Below are positions 51,596-60,468 of a stretch of DNA of 64,000 bases, piece by piece. This DNA is from Micavibrio sp. UBA6145. GTDB taxonomy: Bacteria > Pseudomonadota > Alphaproteobacteria > Micavibrionales > UBA1664. Under the pieces are notes generated by a model. That model saw nothing but the letters and a program-made list of their open reading frames with translations. It searched no databases and was not told the DNA's origin. Position 1 is the stretch's first letter. Each line of letters begins with the position of its first letter. The stretch spans positions 255,506 to 319,505 of the forward strand of contig DIUZ01000024.1 in the NCBI GenBank assembly GCA_002423205.1. The letters run 5' to 3'. Both the position numbers and the translations under genes were made by a program.

Positions 51596-52435
51596 TTATT
51601 CCGCAACCGGGCGGGGGCCCATGGCTTTAACGCGGCGGCGTTCCGGTTCGATTTTCAGGATACGCGCCATGGCGCTGATGTCTTCATCGCTGATACCAAG
51701 GGCTTGTCCGCGCACGGCGAGGTAATCCAGTTTGTACTGGGTGAAGGTGATGTAGTTGCGTTCATAACGCGCGAAATCGTCTTCGTAGCCGGAAAGCATG
51801 CTGTCGCGCATGAAGTCCAAAACCTGGTTCAGCGTGTATGCGCCTTTTTGATTTTCCAGTTTGGCGCGCGCGGATTTGAACAGGTCCGCATTACCATTCA
51901 TGTAGTCCCGCACAGGGGCCCATGCGTGCCAGACTTCGCCGGGGATTGCCGGGTCGGATTGCTTGAGCAAATGCCGCGCGAGGATGTTGGTGTTGCCAAC
52001 GCCCAGCGTGCGGGCGGTTTCACGGGCCGTACTGATATATGTCAGGGCCTTTTCCCGGCGCGCCAGAAGGAAGAGGTCTTTTTCGATCAGGTTGCGGCCA
52101 TGGGTGAATTCCAGTGCCTGACCGGGATTGAGATTGCTCAAATCATCCTCAATCAGGGGATCGACCAGATCGACGGTTTTGTCGTGCATGATTTCGTGCA
52201 GCACGTTGGCGTATTTTTCCATCTCCCGCCAGTTGTGCAGGTGACGCTTGAGGTTGCTGAGATGGCCGAAGGCGCGGGTGAAGAATGCGCCGATTTCCGC
52301 CTGCAGGCCCAGTTCAAGCGCCTGGGTGCGGTGCTGGCGGGCAAGATGATTGTAATGACCGTGCTCGGTTACGATCCGGGTGATCTTGGTACGCCAGTGT
52401 TCTACCTGACGGAGCGCTGATTGCGTGTCGAGCAT
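51596..52435 (-). CDS. Hypothetical protein, 279 aa
   Basis: A 279-aa soluble, His- and Arg-rich, mainly helical protein with no signal peptide or membrane segment. Its N-terminus 'WRTKITRIVTEHGHYNHLAR' is followed by a region rich in aromatic and charged residues ('FGHLSNLKRHLHNWREMEKY'). I do not recognise the family. The start at 52435 lies beside an inverted repeat ATTAACGA (52438-52445)/TCGTTAAT (52467-52474). Probably co-transcribed with the next gene downstream on the minus strand. Confidence 0.75.
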   Translation of the reverse strand: MLDTQSALRQVEHWRTKITRIVTEHGHYNHLARQHRTQALELGLQAEIGAFFTRAFGHLSNLKRHLHNWREMEKYANVLHEIMHDKTVDLVDPLIEDDLSNLNPGQALEFTHGRNLIEKDLFLLARREKALTYISTARETARTLGVGNTNILARHLLKQSDPAIPGEVWHAWAPVRDYMNGNADLFKSARAKLENQKGAYTLNQVLDFMRDSMLSGYEDDFARYERNYITFTQYKLDYLAVRGQALGISDEDISAMARILKIEPERRRVKAMGPRPVAE

Positions 52436-52437
52436 CT

Positions 52438-52474
52438 ATTAACGATACGCAATTTACTTAAAATCTTCGTTAAT
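52438..52474. promoter_or_regulatory. Inverted repeat at the 279-aa gene start
   Basis: ATTAACGA and TCGTTAAT, perfect over eight bases, 21 bases apart, immediately upstream of the start codon on the minus strand. Could be an operator or a leader hairpin. Confidence 0.35.
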
Positions 52475-52533
52475 GTTTAGGAATTACCAAGGGTGAAAGC
52501 CCTGTAGTTCAAGGGGTTATACGCATAAATTTA

Positions 52534-52548
52534 GAACAAACAAAGAAC
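52534..52548. promoter_or_regulatory. LexA (SOS) box at the radical SAM gene
   Basis: GAAC-N7-GAAC (52534-52537 and 52545-52548), i.e. GTTC-N7-GTTC on the other strand, the same motif as at recA. It lies just before a possible -10 TATAGT (52557-52562). Confidence 0.7.
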
Positions 52549-52568
52549 AAATGGGCTATAGTCAGACT

Positions 52569-53657
52569 ATGGTCGATTCACTGAACAAAATTGTCAGGCG
52601 CGGGCGGGGTGCGCTGGAAAACCCAACCGGGCGGTTTGAGCGCATTACCCAGTTCGTCGACGAAGACGCATGGGGCGGGCATGGCCGCGACCCGGAAGAG
52701 GATGCGCAGCCACAACAGGTGGAGACGCAAGTCTTCCGCGACTGCACCAAATCGATTGTCACGACCAATGACAGCCCCGACGCGCCGGAGGCGTCGGTCA
52801 ACCCATACCGGGGATGCGAACATGGGTGCATCTATTGCTTCGCAAGACCGGGACATGAGTATTTCGGCCTGAGCCTTGGGCTGGATTTCGAGACCAAGAT
52901 TTTTGCCAAACCGGATGCGCCGAAACTTCTGGAAGAAACGCTGTCGAAAAAAACATATGTGCCGCGCACCATCATGATGAGCGGCAATACGGATTGTTAT
53001 CAGCCGATCGAGCGCAAAATGGGCATCACGCGGCAATGCATGGAAGTGTTCCGCGATTTTCGCCACCCGGTCTGTATCGTGACCAAGAACCATCTGGTCA
53101 CGCGCGATGTCGATGTACTGGCGGAGATGGCGCAGCATGACTGTATTGCCGTGTACCTGTCGGTGACAACGCTGGACGGCAAGTTGTCGCGCCTGATGGA
53201 ACCGCGCGCGAGCCAGCCGCATATGCGGCTGCGCGCGATTGAAACACTGGCCAAGGCCGGTGTGCCGGTCGGGTGCATGGTGGGGCCGATTGTGCCGGGG
53301 CTGACCGATCATGAGACACCGAATATCTTAAAGGCCGTCGCCGATGCCGGCGGGCGCAGCGCCGGTTATACCATCATGCGCCTGCCATACGGGGTGAAGG
53401 ATCTGTTCCAGACATGGATGCATGAACATTACCCGGACCGAGCGGAGCGGGTGCTCTCCCGCATCCGCGATATGCGTGACGGGAAACTGAACGACGCGGA
53501 GTTCGGGACGCGCATGCGCGGTACCGGCCCGTTCGCGGACCAGATCGCGCAGATGTTCGCGACGTATAAAAAGAAATACAATTTGACGCGCTCGCCCAGC
53601 CTTACGCTTGCGCATTACAACCGCGAGGCGCGGTCAAGGCAGGGAAACCTGTTCTAA
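52569..53657 (+). CDS. SplB-like radical SAM protein (PA0069/Rv2578c family)
   Basis: A 362-aa radical SAM protein with the cluster motif C-x3-C-x2-C in 'CEHGCIYCFARPGHEYF' and 'MMSGNTDCYQPIERKMGITR', as in spore-photoproduct-lyase-like proteins of the PA0069 group. Reaction unknown. Two starts are possible: ATG 52551, which overlaps a -10-like TATAGT, and ATG 52569, which would then be a leaderless or near-leaderless start; the N-terminus 'RGRGALENPTGRFER' favours either. A LexA box is directly upstream, suggesting a DNA-damage role. Convergent with dapD, overlapping by four bases. Confidence 0.9.
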   Translation: MVDSLNKIVRRGRGALENPTGRFERITQFVDEDAWGGHGRDPEEDAQPQQVETQVFRDCTKSIVTTNDSPDAPEASVNPYRGCEHGCIYCFARPGHEYFGLSLGLDFETKIFAKPDAPKLLEETLSKKTYVPRTIMMSGNTDCYQPIERKMGITRQCMEVFRDFRHPVCIVTKNHLVTRDVDVLAEMAQHDCIAVYLSVTTLDGKLSRLMEPRASQPHMRLRAIETLAKAGVPVGCMVGPIVPGLTDHETPNILKAVADAGGRSAGYTIMRLPYGVKDLFQTWMHEHYPDRAERVLSRIRDMRDGKLNDAEFGTRMRGTGPFADQIAQMFATYKKKYNLTRSPSLTLAHYNREARSRQGNLF

Positions 53658-54697
53658 CCGATGGCCAGCTTGCTGCGGCAGGCGGTGATTTTACCGGTAT
53701 TGGTATCGCGGCGGATGTGCAGGCCGTTCACGGCCTCCAGATCAGCGCCTTTCATGTGCGTACCGGACAAACCCCTGGTCTTCAGTTTTTTGTCGTTCAT
53801 GGTGTTGATGACGCGGATATCGTTCGCAGGGATATACACCTGCGTATCCGGTTCGATCACCACGCCTGCATCAACCATGCAGCCATTCCCGAGGATAATG
53901 CTGGTGACTGAATTGATGCCGAGGACGCAGTTTTTGCCGGTTGCGGCACCAAGGGTGACATGCGCCCCTGCGTGAACGGTGGTATCCGGACCCAGATAGA
54001 CGCCGTAAGAAACGCTGTCGCGGTCGACAATGCTTACGCCTGACGGCGGTATCACGCGGTCCATGTAGCGCGGCAGTTTGCCGACATAATCGACATGGCG
54101 GGCGTCGGACATGGTCTTGAATTCCACGCCGCTGCGCAGGTTATCAAGCTCATAGGCCTTGTCACCCCATGCCAGTGTTTCAAGTGCACCCGTGATGCCG
54201 TCAATGTTGACGGCCTTCGGGCTGACGCGGCCGGCAGAAATAGCGCCGAGCTTCAGGTAGGCTGCCGGTACGGATTGCTTTGCGATATCGTCGAAGATGA
54301 ACACAAGACGGAAGCCGTCCAGATACCCGCGTGCGGGCATTGTCAGGGCTTCGACCAGTTGGATGTTGCGATGCTTGTCACCATGCGCTTCGTGGCGAAG
54401 CGGTTTGAAATAGTCCGCCATCACGCCGACCTGTGCCGGGGTGATCTTGGTGATCAGTTCGGGGCCCTCATGCAGGCGGGTGTCTTTGAGGAGGCCGGTT
54501 GCGTCCATCATGACCGCGGCGCTGCCGTAATTTTCACCCCAGTTGATAACCGGGAAGGAACAGGTGAGGATTTTGTTTTCGTCGCGCGAGCCTGTCTGAA
54601 CGTGGCAGATGCCGAAGGCCAACGGCTTGCGGTAATTGGGGTTCGTGTGAAGTGTTGCAACGGCGTCTTTGAACTGTTCGGCGGTGTCGATACGCAT
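53654..54697 (-). CDS. dapD: DapD-like left-handed beta-helix acyltransferase
   Basis: A 347-aa protein resembling the long (Pseudomonas/actinobacterial) tetrahydrodipicolinate N-succinyltransferase rather than the E. coli type: 'PAAYLKLGAISAGRVSPKAV', 'RYMDRVIPPSGVSIVDRD', hexapeptide coils and the end 'LHIRRDTNTGKITACRS'. It seems to lack about 30 residues of coils and the catalytic Glu found in 'MHEGFVNFN'-type motifs (here 'VHAGAHVTLG'). Diaminopimelate/lysine synthesis is the default role, but a changed activity is possible. Confidence 0.65.
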   Translation of the reverse strand: MRIDTAEQFKDAVATLHTNPNYRKPLAFGICHVQTGSRDENKILTCSFPVINWGENYGSAAVMMDATGLLKDTRLHEGPELITKITPAQVGVMADYFKPLRHEAHGDKHRNIQLVEALTMPARGYLDGFRLVFIFDDIAKQSVPAAYLKLGAISAGRVSPKAVNIDGITGALETLAWGDKAYELDNLRSGVEFKTMSDARHVDYVGKLPRYMDRVIPPSGVSIVDRDSVSYGVYLGPDTTVHAGAHVTLGAATGKNCVLGINSVTSIILGNGCMVDAGVVIEPDTQVYIPANDIRVINTMNDKKLKTRGLSGTHMKGADLEAVNGLHIRRDTNTGKITACRSKLAIG

Positions 54698-54804
54698 GTG
54701 GAGCTTTCCGATATTGTGGTAGGCCGGAGAATAGGCCCGTGATTATTATTCTGTCAAATTAGCCGACCAGACCCTTTTCGAGGCGAATCAGTTAGCGTGA
54801 CGGC

Positions 54805-56628
54805 ATGACCGCATTGCCCCAATCCATCAAGGAATCCGCCTATTTCATGGATTCGCCGTCCTTTAAGGGGCTGATGTGGAGGCGTCCGGATTACGATGTG
54901 GCGGCGGCCACGCGCATCGCGCAGGCCCATGGCCTGCCGGAGATGGTGGGGGTGCTGCTGACGGCCCGGGGCATCGGGCTGGACGCCGTTCCGGCCTTCC
55001 TGAACCCCAATATGAAGGATTTTCCCAACCCGTCGAACCTGAAGGGCATGGACGCCGCCGCGGAAGACGTGGCCCGCGCCATCATGAAGGGTGATAAAAT
55101 CGGCATTCTGGCGGATTTCGACGTCGACGGGGCGACCAGCACGGGCATCCTGACGCGATTTCTGCGCAGTGCGGGGCAGGCGGATGTGCCCTTATATATC
55201 CCTGATCGATTGTCAGAGGGTTATGGGCCAAATAACAAAGCATTTGAATGGCTTGCGGATCAATCCTGTAGCATTGTCTTAATTGCGGATTCCGGCACCA
55301 CGGCCTTTGGGCCGGTTGAGCATGCGGCCTCGCTGGGTCTTGAGACCATTATTCTGGACCATCATGAATGCGATGCGACATTCCCGGTGGCCACGCATCT
55401 GGTAAACCCCAAGCGGCCGGACTGCACGTCCGGTTACACCATGCTGGCGGCGTGCGGGGTCAGTTTCCTGTTCTGTGTGGCCGTAAACCGTGCGCTTCGG
55501 GAGGCGGGCTTTTATCAGGGCAGGCAGGAGCCCGATCTGCGCTCCATGCTGGACCTTGTCGCGCTGGGTACGGTTTGCGACATGGTGCCGGTGACGGGGC
55601 CGAACCGCCTGTTTGTTAAGGCCGGCTTTGCAAAAATGGCATCGCGTGCCAATGCGGGCATCGATGCATTGCTGAAGGTCGGCAAGATCACCGACGTGCC
55701 GGATTCATCCCATGCGGGTTTCGTGCTCGGCCCGCGCATCAATGCCGGCAGCCGGGTGCACCAGTCGGATCTTGGCGCGAAATTACTGTCGACCGATGAT
55801 GCGGACGAGGCGCTGCGCCTTGCGTGGCTTCTGGATGATTGCAACACCAAGCGCCGCGCGATGCAAAAAGACATGGTGGCCCATGCCGCCGCGCGTATCA
55901 GCGCGTTTGGGTATGACAACGACCCGGTCATCGTGCTGGACGATCCGGAATGGCATCCCGGTCTTGTCGGCCTTGTTGCCGGTGACATGAAAGAACGTTT
56001 CGGCAAACCCACATGTATCATTGGTTATGCCGACGGCGATACGGGGCGTGAAGGGCGCGGGTCTGGCCGCTCCATACCCGGCATCAATATCGCCGAGAGT
56101 TTTATCGCCGCGCGGAACGAGGGCATCCTGATCAAGGGCGGCGGCCACGCCATGGCTGGCGGCTTTACCGTCGCGCCTGAACGTATCGGTGAATTTCGTG
56201 AGTTCATGAAAAAATACATCGGCGCGCGGGCGCAAAGCCTGCCTGCGCATCCGGAAGCAAATATTGACGCGATCATGAATGTGCGCGGCCTGACCATCGA
56301 TCTTGCGCGTATCGTGCACGGCGCGATGGCCCCGTATGGCAGCGGCCATGTCGAGCCGGCCTTCGTGCTGACCGACGTGCTGGTCATGCATGCCGACGTG
56401 GTCGGCACCAGTCATGTGCGTTGTACATTGCGCGACCGCGACGGTGGACCGACGGTGAAGGCTGTCGCATTCAGGGCGACGGAAACGCCGCTGGGTAAAT
56501 TTCTGCTGACATCGGCACGCGACAGCGCAATGCCGGTGCATCTGCTGGGACAGGTGCAGATCAATTCATGGCAGGGCCGCGAGTCAGCCGAATTTCATAT
56601 CTCCGACGGTTACGTGGGCGCGGTATGA
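54805..56628 (+). CDS. recJ: Single-stranded-DNA exonuclease RecJ
   Basis: A 607-aa 5'-3' exonuclease of the DHH family, used in recombination and mismatch repair. Motifs: 'ADFDVDGATSTGIL', 'DHHECDATFP', 'LGPRINAGSRVHQSD' and the DHHA1 'IKGGGHAMAGGFTV'. Length is normal. A roughly 100-base stretch at 55190-55290 is more A/T-rich than the rest of the gene. Its stop overlaps the next gene's ATG. Confidence 0.97.
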   Translation: MTALPQSIKESAYFMDSPSFKGLMWRRPDYDVAAATRIAQAHGLPEMVGVLLTARGIGLDAVPAFLNPNMKDFPNPSNLKGMDAAAEDVARAIMKGDKIGILADFDVDGATSTGILTRFLRSAGQADVPLYIPDRLSEGYGPNNKAFEWLADQSCSIVLIADSGTTAFGPVEHAASLGLETIILDHHECDATFPVATHLVNPKRPDCTSGYTMLAACGVSFLFCVAVNRALREAGFYQGRQEPDLRSMLDLVALGTVCDMVPVTGPNRLFVKAGFAKMASRANAGIDALLKVGKITDVPDSSHAGFVLGPRINAGSRVHQSDLGAKLLSTDDADEALRLAWLLDDCNTKRRAMQKDMVAHAAARISAFGYDNDPVIVLDDPEWHPGLVGLVAGDMKERFGKPTCIIGYADGDTGREGRGSGRSIPGINIAESFIAARNEGILIKGGGHAMAGGFTVAPERIGEFREFMKKYIGARAQSLPAHPEANIDAIMNVRGLTIDLARIVHGAMAPYGSGHVEPAFVLTDVLVMHADVVGTSHVRCTLRDRDGGPTVKAVAFRATETPLGKFLLTSARDSAMPVHLLGQVQINSWQGRESAEFHISDGYVGAV

Positions 56629-56954
56629 GCCGCGAGCAGATACCGGCGCTGAAGCTCAACCGGGCCGGGTGTTTTTTCTCGGTGCTGTGGTTTGGCGTCT
56701 GGGCGCTGTGGGACGGGCCGAGCCGCGCGGGTGAGTGGGGCTGGAACATAGCGCCGCGTTTTGGGTTCTGGGGAAATCTTCTGACCGGATGGGCATTGCC
56801 GTTTCTGTTTGCAGCGGTCTTGGGCGCGATGGGGGCCACGCTGGGCAGTCTTGCGTGGACCGGGTCCATGATCGAGGCCTGCGCCCAGTTGTTCCTGAGC
56901 CAGCCGTATAAACGCCCGGTTTCACGAATGCTTGTGGACTGGATCCCGGCGTGA
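56625..56954 (+). CDS. Small membrane protein, 109 aa
   Basis: A 109-aa protein with two hydrophobic segments (about 14-30 and 50-75), Trp-rich at the start ('VLWFGVWALWDGPSRAGEWG'). Start ATG 56625 overlaps the recJ stop (ATGA), so it is coupled to recJ. Unknown family; 35 bases before priA. Confidence 0.75.
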   Translation: MSREQIPALKLNRAGCFFSVLWFGVWALWDGPSRAGEWGWNIAPRFGFWGNLLTGWALPFLFAAVLGAMGATLGSLAWTGSMIEACAQLFLSQPYKRPVSRMLVDWIPA

Positions 56955-56989
56955 TTGTCGGTACTGTCCGCGTGGTTTAGATATAGATC

Positions 56990-58978
56990 ATGCGCGTTTC
57001 TGTTTTACCCGCCACCGCCGTCGACAAGGCGTATACATATGGCCTGCCTGAAGGGGTTACCCCGCCGGCACCGGGCACTTATGTCGAAATCCCCCTGGGG
57101 CCGCGCAAGGTGTTGGGATGTGTCTGGGATGATGCCCCTGATGATGTGCCCGCCGCCAGGATCAAAGATATCATTCAGATTTTCAGCCAAATGCCGCCGC
57201 TGTCCGAAGCGCAGCGCCGGTTTATCGAGCGCGTGGCCGTTTATACGGTGGCGGAGCGCGGCGAAGTTTTAAAAATGGTGTTGTCCGCGCCAAAGGCGCT
57301 GACGGGTAAACGCAGCATCAAAAAAATTGATCCGCCATGCGCGAACCCCGACCCCGGGCGTCACGGCCCGTCGCTGTCGCCCAATCAGGACCGCGCGGCA
57401 GAGGCCTTGCGCGACGCCGTGCAGGCGGATCGTTATTCCTGCACGCTGGTCGACGGGGTTACGGGGTCGGGCAAGACTGAAGTGTATTTTGAAGCGGTGG
57501 CGCAGGCGCTGCGGCGGGATAAACAGGTTGTTGTTCTGTTGCCGGAAATTGCGCTGTCCAACGCGTTCTTGTCGCGGTTCAATGAACGGTTCGGGTGTCT
57601 GCCCGGTCTGTGGCATTCAAACTTAAGCGAGGCGCAGCGCAAGGCGACATGGAAGGCCGTGGCGTCGGGTGAATGCAAGGTGGTGATCGGTGCGCGCTCA
57701 GCCCTGTTCCTGCCATATGCGGATCTTGGCTTGATCGTGGTCGATGAAGAACACGACAACGCGTTTAAACAGGAAGACGGCGTGCGGTATCACGCGCGCG
57801 ACATGGCGGTCTTACGCGGGGCCATGGCGGGGCATGCGGTGGTGCTGGTATCCGCCACGCCCAGTCTTGAGACATTTCACAACGTGCGCGCGGGTAAATA
57901 CAACGCCGTGCATCTGCCGGACCGGTTTGGCGGCGCGCGCCTGCCGGATGTGACGCTGATCAACATGAAGCAGAACCCGCCGGAGCGCGGATGCTTTATA
58001 TCGCCACCGCTGAAAGAGGCGATCGCGCAGACCATGGCGATGGGCGAACAAAGCCTGTTGTTCCTGAACCGCCGGGGGTATGCGCCGCTGACCTTGTGCC
58101 GTACATGCGGGCATCGTATTGACTGCCCGCATTGTTCGGCATGGATGGTGGAGCATAAACAGGCAAAGCGCCTGAGCTGTCACCATTGCGGCCATTCCAT
58201 GCCCAAGCCGACGGCTTGTCCCAAATGCAGCGCGGTCGACAGTCTTGTGCCCATTGGCCCGGGGGTTGAGCGTATCGCGGAAGAGGTGCGGGATTTCTTC
58301 CCCCAGGCGCGCACGCTGGTGCTGGCATCGGATACGGCGGGGGATGACGGCGCGGCGTTGTATCAGGCGTTGGAAGCGATACGCTCGCACAGCGTCGATG
58401 TCATTATCGGCACGCAGATCATTGCCAAGGGGCACCATTTTCCCAAGCTGACTTTGGTGGGTGTTGTTGATGCCGATCTTGGCCTGTCGGGCGGGGACCT
58501 TCGCGCGTCGGAACATACATGGCAGTTGCTGCACCAGGTGGCGGGGCGGGCGGGGCGCGAAAGCGCGCCGGGTCGCGTGATGCTGCAAACCTTCATGCCA
58601 GAAAACCGGGTGATGCAATCGCTGACCCAGCATGACCGCGATGCGTTCGTGGCGGTGGAGCTTGAGGAACGTGCGCAGGCACGCATGCCGCCCTATGCGC
58701 GGCTGGCCGCGATCATCGTGTCAGGGACAAACCCGCAAAAGGCGGAGGAGACCGCACGCGCACTGGCGCAGATGGCGCCGCATGCAGATGGTTTAAGCAT
58801 ATTGGGCCCTGCGCAGGCGGCGATTTATAAACTGCGCAATCACTTCCGCTGGCGGTTGCTGCTGTGCGCGGACAAGTCTTTTCCCATGCAGGAATATATC
58901 AGGGACTGGCTTTCCCGGGCCAAGCCGCCATCAACCATCCGTATTGGGGTCGATATCGATCCGTATTCGTTTCTTTGA
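56990..58978 (+). CDS. priA: Primosomal replication-restart helicase PriA
   Basis: A 662-aa 3'-5' helicase that reloads the replisome at stalled forks. Walker A in 'DGVTGSGKTEVYFEA', Walker B 'VVDEEHDNAFKQEDG', a zinc module with four Cys pairs ('CRTCGHRIDCPHC', 'CHHCGHSMPKPTACPKC') and 'GTQIIAKGHHFPKLTLVGVV'. Slightly shorter than E. coli PriA (732). priA near the atp genes is a common alphaproteobacterial arrangement. Confidence 0.97.
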   Translation: MRVSVLPATAVDKAYTYGLPEGVTPPAPGTYVEIPLGPRKVLGCVWDDAPDDVPAARIKDIIQIFSQMPPLSEAQRRFIERVAVYTVAERGEVLKMVLSAPKALTGKRSIKKIDPPCANPDPGRHGPSLSPNQDRAAEALRDAVQADRYSCTLVDGVTGSGKTEVYFEAVAQALRRDKQVVVLLPEIALSNAFLSRFNERFGCLPGLWHSNLSEAQRKATWKAVASGECKVVIGARSALFLPYADLGLIVVDEEHDNAFKQEDGVRYHARDMAVLRGAMAGHAVVLVSATPSLETFHNVRAGKYNAVHLPDRFGGARLPDVTLINMKQNPPERGCFISPPLKEAIAQTMAMGEQSLLFLNRRGYAPLTLCRTCGHRIDCPHCSAWMVEHKQAKRLSCHHCGHSMPKPTACPKCSAVDSLVPIGPGVERIAEEVRDFFPQARTLVLASDTAGDDGAALYQALEAIRSHSVDVIIGTQIIAKGHHFPKLTLVGVVDADLGLSGGDLRASEHTWQLLHQVAGRAGRESAPGRVMLQTFMPENRVMQSLTQHDRDAFVAVELEERAQARMPPYARLAAIIVSGTNPQKAEETARALAQMAPHADGLSILGPAQAAIYKLRNHFRWRLLLCADKSFPMQEYIRDWLSRAKPPSTIRIGVDIDPYSFL

Positions 58979-59512
58979 TTAAAGGTTTTGCGCCGGGGGT
59001 GATTGTTTGACCGGCGTGGTGCTTTGCGGGCCCTGCGGCTTGATCGGGACGAGGGGGGCGGCCTTGCGTTCGATTTTCAGTTTCTCCATGTCTTTCATCA
59101 TGAAGGTATAATTGTCGTCCGGGCCGACGGTGCTGAAACGGGTGTGCGCGACTTTGAAGGGGATCAGTTCTTCGGCGTCGCAGCCTTTTTCCTTCACGAT
59201 GGCACCGGCGCTGGCGCGCATATTGTCGCCTGATTCAAGGGTGGCCTTTTGCAGTTCGGCGTCCGGTGTCTGCGGATGATTGGCGCGCAGGGACTGGTAC
59301 ACCTGGGTGGCGATCATGTTCATATTGGCGGACAGCATGGACGGTTCGTCCCGGGCCAGGGTATTGCCGGCGCAGGCCATGTCATAGGCGAACGCCCCGC
59401 TGATGCGCGCGTAGACATCCATCATATAGATCTCTTCCTGGGACATCGGCGTGTCCTCCCCACAGGCGGTGAGGGCCGATACAAGGGTCAAAGCGAGCAG
59501 GGTCTTGCGCAT
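58979..59512 (-). CDS. Hypothetical lipoprotein, 177 aa
   Basis: A 177-aa secreted lipoprotein: signal 'LLALTLVSALTAC' with lipobox ending in Cys17. The mature part is helical with two further Cys, then a Pro/Lys-rich tail. Adjacent to priA with no spacing, convergent. Function unknown. Confidence 0.8.
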   Translation of the reverse strand: MRKTLLALTLVSALTACGEDTPMSQEEIYMMDVYARISGAFAYDMACAGNTLARDEPSMLSANMNMIATQVYQSLRANHPQTPDAELQKATLESGDNMRASAGAIVKEKGCDAEELIPFKVAHTRFSTVGPDDNYTFMMKDMEKLKIERKAAPLVPIKPQGPQSTTPVKQSPPAQNL

Positions 59513-59566
59513 GGCGGGCAGTCTAGCCCAGTTGACGGATCAGACAAAGGGTTTCACCATTGGGTT

Positions 59567-60364
59567 ATGAACCTGCGTGACCGGCTTTTCCCGCCGCGAC
59601 CCGACTTACCGGCTGAGGTTACCAGTATCGACGTCATGAAGACGGTGGCGCTGGTGCTTATGGTTATCGACCATGTCGGCTGGCTGTTATTTCCGCAGAT
59701 CGAATGGTTCCGGGTCCTTGGGCGGCTGTGCATTCCCTTATGGTTCTTCCTGATCGGGTATGCGCGGGCGCGGGACGTGCCCACGCGCTGGCTGGTGGCC
59801 GGTATCATCATGATGGTGTCCAATATTCTGGTGGGCCTGCCCGCGCTGCCGCTGGCGGTGTTGTTCACCATGGCGCTGACACGGGTTGCGATTGATCCAT
59901 TCTGGCGCTTTGTCGCCGCTAAACCCTATTATTTCTGGTGGTCGGTGCTGCTGCTGATGTTTGCGGCCTATGCCACCGGGCTTGTGGTTGAATACGGGAC
60001 CATTGGTTTCCTGCTGGCGTGCTGCGGGTATGCGGTGCGCAACCGCGAAGAGGTGGACACGGCACTGGAAGGAGTGGCCCGCACGCCGTCGCAGGCGCTG
60101 ATGATCGCGGTGTTTATCGGCTTCGGCATATTAGAGGCCATGTCGTTCGGCTTCTCCATGCTGGCCTTTGCCGTGTTGCTGGCGGGGCTTACGGGGGTTT
60201 ACTTCGTCCTGCAGACCTTTGAAACCAAAACCCTTCCCGGCGTGGGGAACGCCAATCTGTTCCAGTTTTTCGGGCGGTATACGCTTGAAATCTATGTGAT
60301 CCACCTGCTGGTTCTGAAGGCGGTTTTCGGCCTTCAGGTGCTTGCGATCTATCTCATCGGATAA
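59567..60364 (+). CDS. TraX-family membrane protein
   Basis: A 265-aa membrane protein with about eight helices. 'SIDVMKTVALVLMVIDHVGW' near the start and 'FFGRYTLEIYVIHLLVLK' at the end match the TraX family (an F-pilin acetylase in its founder; acyltransferase-like homologues elsewhere). No conjugation genes are near, so this is a chromosomal family member with unknown substrate. Start at 59567; a frame from 59249 crosses the lipoprotein gene on the other strand. Confidence 0.85.
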   Translation: MNLRDRLFPPRPDLPAEVTSIDVMKTVALVLMVIDHVGWLLFPQIEWFRVLGRLCIPLWFFLIGYARARDVPTRWLVAGIIMMVSNILVGLPALPLAVLFTMALTRVAIDPFWRFVAAKPYYFWWSVLLLMFAAYATGLVVEYGTIGFLLACCGYAVRNREEVDTALEGVARTPSQALMIAVFIGFGILEAMSFGFSMLAFAVLLAGLTGVYFVLQTFETKTLPGVGNANLFQFFGRYTLEIYVIHLLVLKAVFGLQVLAIYLIG

Positions 60365-60468
60365 TTCATCAAAAAATGCTGTTTAATGTCCCGGAAATGG
60401 TTGCGGGCGGGGACGGGCGCGTGCTAAACCACCCTCGACTTTAAACCTTAGGGGATACCGGGTCCAAG

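Noticed and set aside
59249..59566. Upstream extension of the TraX-like protein
   Set aside because: Runs antisense through the lipoprotein gene and lacks family similarity.
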